A stretch of DNA of 8,561 nucleotides from QHCA01 sp038237645 (GTDB taxonomy: Bacteria; Actinomycetota; Actinomycetes; Mycobacteriales; QHCA01). This document shows positions 4,620 to 8,561 of this stretch, in pieces. Location: NCBI GenBank assembly GCA_038237645.1, contig JBBRYN010000100.1:1-8561 (forward strand), in the 5' to 3' direction. The notes below the pieces were generated by a model. That model made no database searches and was not told where the DNA came from. It was given only the letters and a program-made list of their open reading frames with translations. Position 1 is the stretch's first letter, and the number at the start of each line of letters is the position of its first letter. The position numbers and the translations under genes were made by a program.

Positions 4620-6446
4620 TCAGACGAGGCTTTCCATCCACTGCCGGTGCATCGCGGCGTACCGACCGTAACCGCCGATCAACTCCGCCGGCGGACCGTC
4701 CTCGACCACCCGGCCGTCTTCGAGGACGAGGACCCGGTCGGCGATCTCCACCGTGGACAACCGGTGCGCGATGATCAGCGCCGTCCGGTCGGCCAGGATC
4801 GTGCGCAGTGCCCGCTGCACCAACCGCTCGCTCGGCACGTCGAGCGACGAGGTGGCCTCGTCGAGAACGAGGACGGCGGGGTCGGCCAGGAAGGCCCGGG
4901 CGAAGGACACCAGTTGCCGCTGTCCGGCCGACAGCCGGCCGCCGCGCTTGCGTACATCGGTGTCGTAGCCGGCGGGCAGCGCGCTGATGAACTCGTGCGC
5001 CCCGATGGCCTCGGCAGCCTCCTCGATGCGCGACCGGTCCACCCCCGGCCGGCCGAAGGCGATGTTGCCCGCGACGCTGCCGGAGAACAGGAAGCTCTCC
5101 TGGGTCACCGTGACGATGGCCCGGTGCAGGGTCTCGTCGTCGAGCTCGCGCAGGTTCACGCCGTCGAGGGAGACCGCGCCGGCGTCGGGGTCGTAGAAGC
5201 GTCCGACCAGCCGGGCGATGGTCGTCTTGCCCGCCCCGGTGGGGCCGACGAGGGCGACGGTTTGCCCGGCCGGGATGACCAGGTCGAGCCGCGGCAGCAC
5301 GAGGCGGTCGCGGTAGCCGAACGTGACGCCGGCGAAGGCCACCGCGCCGCGGATCGACGACCCCAGCGGGTGGGGGCGGGCGGGTTCGGGCACCGACGGC
5401 GGCTCCTCCAGTACGCCGGCCAGCTTCTCCAGCGCGGCGCTGGCGGACTGGAAGGCGTTGTAGAACTGCGAGAGGTCCTGCAGCGGGTCGAAGAATCGCC
5501 GCAGGTACAGCAGGAACGTCGTCAGGACGCCCACCCGGATGTCGCCGTCGAGCGCCCGGAAGCCGCCGTACAGCAGCACGAGGCCGATCGTGGCGTTGCC
5601 GATCAGCTTCATGCCGGGTGCGTAGATCGCGATCAGCCGGAACGACCGGCGGGTGGCATCGCGGTAGCGGGTGTTCAGGTCGTCGAAGATGGCGAAGTTG
5701 CGCGGCTCGCGGCGGAAGGCCTGCACGGCGCGGATCCCGGCCAGCGTCTCGACGAAGTGCACGATGACGAGGGCGACCGCCTCGCGGGTCCGCCGGTAGG
5801 CCACCGCCGACCGCTTGCGGAACCACGCCGACAGCCACAGCAGCAGCGGGAAGCTGCTCAGCGCCACCAGGGCCAGCGGCACGTCCAGCAGCAGCATCGC
5901 GACCCCGATGGTGAGCACCGAGAGCACGGCGATGACCAACTCGTCGATGCCCTCCTCGACCAACTCGGAGATGGCGTCCATGTCGGAGGTCTGCCGGGAG
6001 ATGACCCGGCCCGAGGTGTAGTCCTCGTGGAACGCCGTGGACAGCCGCTGGAAGTGGGCGAAGACGCGGCGGCGCAGTTCGAGCACGAAGTCCTGCCCGA
6101 TCCGCCCGGTGAGTACGAGGAACGCCCGCTGGGCGAGCGTCTGCACCACCGTGGCCACGGCGAAGCCGGCGACGATCAGCCACAGGGTGCCCGCGCCCTG
6201 GTGGTGCAGGATCGGCGGGATGCCCCGGTCGATGCCCAGGCCGATCAGCCAGGGCCCGGCCAGCGCGGCGAGGTTCTGGAGCACGATCAGGGCGACCAGG
6301 AGCCACATCGAGCGCCGGTGGGGACGCAACAGAGAGCTCAGCAGGGTACGGGTCCGGCGGCGCAGCAGCGCCGAGACCCCGGTGGAGACGTCGTCGCGGC
6401 GCTCGGCCGCCACGCCGCGCCACGACTCGACTGGCGGGGCGCTCAT
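4620..6446 (-). CDS. ABC exporter half-transporter, second subunit (consensus Walker B)
   Basis: This 608-residue fusion of a six-helix membrane domain (about 45-320) and an ATPase domain (about 365-608) is the normal size for an ABC exporter half. ATPase motifs: Walker A GPTGAGKTT (401-409), Q-loop Gln449 (VTQESFLFSGS), signature RLSAGQRQ (504-511), Walker B VLVLDEATSSLD with catalytic Glu530, and switch His561 (IIAHRLSTV). The signature reads LSAGQ instead of LSGGQ. Its ATG shares ATGA with the stop of the preceding ABC gene, and a GGAGG lies ten bases upstream, so translation is coupled and the two halves should be made in equal amounts. It most likely forms a heterodimer in the cytoplasmic membrane that exports a lipid, drug or peptide. 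The family does not allow the substrate to be named. Confidence 0.95.
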   Translation of the reverse strand: MSAPPVESWRGVAAERRDDVSTGVSALLRRRTRTLLSSLLRPHRRSMWLLVALIVLQNLAALAGPWLIGLGIDRGIPPILHHQGAGTLWLIVAGFAVATVVQTLAQRAFLVLTGRIGQDFVLELRRRVFAHFQRLSTAFHEDYTSGRVISRQTSDMDAISELVEEGIDELVIAVLSVLTIGVAMLLLDVPLALVALSSFPLLLWLSAWFRKRSAVAYRRTREAVALVIVHFVETLAGIRAVQAFRREPRNFAIFDDLNTRYRDATRRSFRLIAIYAPGMKLIGNATIGLVLLYGGFRALDGDIRVGVLTTFLLYLRRFFDPLQDLSQFYNAFQSASAALEKLAGVLEEPPSVPEPARPHPLGSSIRGAVAFAGVTFGYRDRLVLPRLDLVIPAGQTVALVGPTGAGKTTIARLVGRFYDPDAGAVSLDGVNLRELDDETLHRAIVTVTQESFLFSGSVAGNIAFGRPGVDRSRIEEAAEAIGAHEFISALPAGYDTDVRKRGGRLSAGQRQLVSFARAFLADPAVLVLDEATSSLDVPSERLVQRALRTILADRTALIIAHRLSTVEIADRVLVLEDGRVVEDGPPAELIGGYGRYAAMHRQWMESLV

Positions 6447-8215
6447 CGCGACTGCACCTCCTCCGACTCCTGGCTCAGGATGGCCCGATAGGCGGGCACG
6501 TCGGCCATCAGCTCGCTGTGCGTCCCGATGGCCGCCAGGGTGCCGCCCTGCAGCAGCGCGACCCGGTCGGCCAGCGCGATGGTCGAGGGCCGGTGCACGA
6601 CCAGCAGGGCGGTGCTGTCTGCCAGCACCCGGGCGAGCGCCTTCTCGACCAGCGACTCGGTGGTGACGTCGAGGGCCGACAGCGGATCGTCGAGGATGAG
6701 CACCCTGGGCCGCCCGATGACCGCGCGCGCGAGAGCGAGCCGCTGCCGCTGGCCACCCGACAGGGACAGGCCCTGCTCACCGATCCGCGTGTCGAGGCCC
6801 CACGGCAGCTCGTCGACGAACGCGGCCTGGGCGAGGGAGAGCGCGGCTGCGATGTCGGCGTCGGTGGCGTCGGGGGTGCCGAGCGTGACGTTCTCGCGCA
6901 CGCTGGCGGAGAACAGGATCGGCTCCTCGAAGGCGGTTGCCACCAGCCGGCGCAGCGACGTCAGCCGGAGGTCGCGGATGTCGACACCGTCGAGGGTGAT
7001 CCGGCCGGCCGTCACGTCGGTCAGCCGCGGGACCAGGCCGGCCATCGTCGTCTTGCCCGACCCCGTGGCACCGACCAGCGCCACGGTCTCGCCGGGTGCG
7101 ATCGTGAGATTGATGTCCTGCAGGACGGGCCGGCGGCCGCCGGGATAGGTGAACCCGGCCGCCTCGAAGCGCAGGCACCCCGGGCTGTCGTCGACCACCC
7201 GGGCGTCCGGCCGGTCGACGATCTCGGGCCTGCTGTCGAGCACTTCGTAGATGCGCTGCGCGGCGGTCGCCGCCTCCTGGCCCGAGGCCAGGATGAAGCC
7301 GAGTGCCTCCACCGGCCAGATCAGCTGCAGGACAAGGGTGATGAACGCGACCAGCCCGCCAAGGGTCAGCCGATGCTGGCCGACCGCGAGCGCCCCGAGC
7401 AGCAGCACGATGCCCAGCGTGGCGTTGGGCACCAGGTCGAGCAGGGCCCAGAACGTCGCCCGCAGCCGTACCTTGGCCAGCTGGGTGTCGTAGACCTCGC
7501 GCGCGCCGGTCTCGAAGGCCTCGGCCATGAGGCGCCGCCGGCCGAAGGCCTTGATGACCCGGATGCCGGTCGCGGACTCCTCGATCGAGGTCGCGAGGTC
7601 ACCGGTCTGGTCCTGCACCCGGCGGGAGACCACCGAGTAGCCCCTCTCGAACCTCGCGCACACGACGATCACCGGGATCAGCGACAGCGCGACGATGCCA
7701 CCCAGCAGCGGGTCGAGCCGGACCAGGAGCGCGATGACCGTGGCGAACGTGGCGACGTTGACCACGAGAAAAACGAGACCGAAGCCGACGAATCGCCGGA
7801 CCGCCGACAGGTCCGCCGTCGCGCGAGAGAGCAGCTGGCCGCTCTGCCACCGGTCGTGGAAGGCGGGCGGGAGCGACTGCAGGTGCGCGTAGATGTCGTC
7901 CCGCATCCGCTTCTCCATGCCGAGCGTCGCCGTCGTCTGGATCCAGCGGCGGATGAAGATCAGCACGCCCTCGGTCATGCCGAGAGCGAGGGCGAGCAGG
8001 GCGAGGGGTACGAGCCGGTCGCGCTGGCCGTGCGCCACCGGTCCGTCGACCACGGTCTTGGTGACCAGCGGTACGACGATGCTGGCGCCGACCCCCAGCA
8101 GGGCGGCCACGAGCATGGTGACGAGCTGTCCCGCGTAGGGCCGGACATAGGATCGGAGCCGCCACAGGCTGGCCAGCGGGCTGTGGGCCGACCGGTCAGC
8201 GGGGAGGGTAGTCAC
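6443..8215 (-). CDS. ABC exporter half-transporter, first subunit (degenerate Walker B)
   Basis: This is a 590-residue half-transporter: a membrane domain with six helices at about 30-315 and an ATPase domain at about 345-590. Walker A is GATGSGKTT (382-390) and the signature is the canonical LSLSGGQRQR (483-492). Switch His541 lies in VVHRPSTI. Two catalytic positions depart from consensus: the Q-loop reads AFEEPILF with Glu430 in place of Gln, and Walker B reads VLILDDPLSALD with Asp510 in place of catalytic Glu. This pattern marks the degenerate member of a heterodimeric exporter. I chose the GTG at 8213-8215, since the membrane domain begins about 20 residues later and a -10-like TACCTT lies seven bases upstream, as in leaderless genes. 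A TTG at 8222-8224 is the alternative. The frame stays open further upstream, but only as antisense of the divergent desaturase gene. The stop overlaps the next ABC gene. Confidence 0.93.
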   Translation of the reverse strand: MTTLPADRSAHSPLASLWRLRSYVRPYAGQLVTMLVAALLGVGASIVVPLVTKTVVDGPVAHGQRDRLVPLALLALALGMTEGVLIFIRRWIQTTATLGMEKRMRDDIYAHLQSLPPAFHDRWQSGQLLSRATADLSAVRRFVGFGLVFLVVNVATFATVIALLVRLDPLLGGIVALSLIPVIVVCARFERGYSVVSRRVQDQTGDLATSIEESATGIRVIKAFGRRRLMAEAFETGAREVYDTQLAKVRLRATFWALLDLVPNATLGIVLLLGALAVGQHRLTLGGLVAFITLVLQLIWPVEALGFILASGQEAATAAQRIYEVLDSRPEIVDRPDARVVDDSPGCLRFEAAGFTYPGGRRPVLQDINLTIAPGETVALVGATGSGKTTMAGLVPRLTDVTAGRITLDGVDIRDLRLTSLRRLVATAFEEPILFSASVRENVTLGTPDATDADIAAALSLAQAAFVDELPWGLDTRIGEQGLSLSGGQRQRLALARAVIGRPRVLILDDPLSALDVTTESLVEKALARVLADSTALLVVHRPSTIALADRVALLQGGTLAAIGTHSELMADVPAYRAILSQESEEVQSR

Positions 8216-8269
8216 TGTGTCCAAGGTAGCCGTACCTGCCGTCGACGTCGCCCGACTTTTGGGCGGGTC
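8216..8269. promoter_or_regulatory. Divergent 54-base promoter region with AGGTA-N4-TACCT inverted repeat
   Basis: This short space must hold the starts of the ABC operon (minus) and the desaturase gene (plus). On the minus strand, TACCTT (AAGGTA on plus, 8223-8228) fits a TANNNT -10 box and ends seven bases before the GTG at 8215, the geometry of a leaderless transcript; no Shine-Dalgarno precedes that GTG. A recognisable -35 is poor. AGGTA (8224-8228) and TACCT (8233-8237) form an inverted repeat around GCCG that overlaps this -10, so it could be an operator. No clear plus-strand promoter is visible. Confidence 0.45.
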
Positions 8270-8561
8270 GTGACCGGGAGGCTGGCGCACCGCGCGCTCG
8301 GCGCGGTGCCGCGGGCCGTCGTCCCGGCGGACCTGACCCGGCCGCACCAGGTGCCGGTCCAGACCAGCGCCGTGGTCGTGGGGGGAGGCATCGCCGGGTG
8401 TGCCGCGGCCGTGGTGCTGGCCGAGCGCGGCGTGCGCGTGACCCTGCTGGAGGCCGAGCCGCACCTCGGCGGGCGGGCGGGGGCCTGGGCGCACGCCCTG
8501 CCCGATGGCACCGAGGTGCCGGTCGAGCACGGGTTCCACGCGTTCTTCCGGCAGTACTACA
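8270..8561 (+). CDS. FAD-dependent desaturase, CrtU-like (N-terminal 97 residues, runs off window)
   Basis: This is the beginning of a flavoprotein of the amine oxidase / phytoene desaturase superfamily. After about 33 leader residues comes a dinucleotide-binding fold: AVVVGGGIAGCAAAVVLAERG with GxGxxG-type glycines (about 35-55), a strand ending in acidic LLEAEPHLGGRAG (about 60-72), then VPVEHGFHAFFRQYY near the window edge. The combination GFHAFFRQYY is familiar from actinobacterial carotenoid desaturases of the CrtU (isorenieratene synthase) type, so a carotenoid substrate is likely, but related desaturases cannot be excluded from 97 residues. No stop occurs before base 8561. The start is the GTG at 8270-8272, the first in frame giving a sensible N-terminus; no good ribosome binding site precedes it, so later GTG codons (8306, 8351) remain possible. 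It is divergent from the ABC operon across only 54 bases. Confidence 0.85.
   Translation, partial: MTGRLAHRALGAVPRAVVPADLTRPHQVPVQTSAVVVGGGIAGCAAAVVLAERGVRVTLLEAEPHLGGRAGAWAHALPDGTEVPVEHGFHAFFRQYY

Noticed and set aside
4266..6491. 741-codon open frame on the plus strand
   Set aside because: It lies opposite the second ABC half-transporter, whose Walker, signature and membrane features are unmistakable. Its own product is low-complexity Arg/Gly/Asp/Gln-rich, typical of antisense frames in high-GC DNA.
8216..8539. N-terminal extension of the first ABC subunit to 698 residues
   Set aside because: The added segment is His/Gly/Arg-rich antisense of the desaturase start, and the membrane domain begins normally after the GTG at 8215.

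Overview
The window is very GC-rich, with a strong preference for G or C at third codon positions and long open antisense frames. It carries several small families known mainly from actinobacteria (DUF5999, DUF2630, actinobacterial HxlR and DHA2 pairs). It therefore looks like chromosomal DNA of an actinobacterium (Actinomycetes); I cannot name a genus. Nothing resembles an rRNA, tRNA, CRISPR array, transposase or origin, and no stretch longer than about 110 bases lacks a gene.

Left part (1-2085): the last 29 codons of an unidentified plus-strand gene end tail-to-tail, with overlapping stop codons, against a minus-strand HxlR-family regulator. Divergent from the regulator is a 14-helix DHA2-family MFS efflux pump. 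The 109-base space between them holds a perfect 10-bp palindrome, the natural candidate operator. This is a classic regulator/efflux pair, and its codon use looks somewhat less GC-extreme than the rest.

Right part (2120-8215): six genes all read on the minus strand, in transcription order: two ABC exporter half-transporters overlapping by ATGA (a probable heterodimer with one degenerate ATP site), a membrane-anchored substrate-binding-like protein, a small DUF2630 helical protein, a HAD/PNKP-type phosphatase, and a DUF5999 small Cys/His protein. The first two are surely coupled. The next three follow with gaps of 67 and about 56 bases and then an overlap, so they may form one transcript. DUF5999 is separated by about 100 bases and a small hairpin and may be independent.

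Right edge (8270-8561): a divergent plus-strand gene begins, an FAD-dependent desaturase resembling carotenoid enzymes of the CrtU type. It runs off the window.

The most unusual points are as follows. DUF2630 appears to start at GTA behind a good ribosome binding site. The phosphatase has no ATG, GTG, TTG or CTG upstream of its catalytic DxD motif. The substrate-binding protein ends where relatives continue into a VWA domain. The two ABC subunits show complementary sequence changes that would leave one consensus and one degenerate ATP site.
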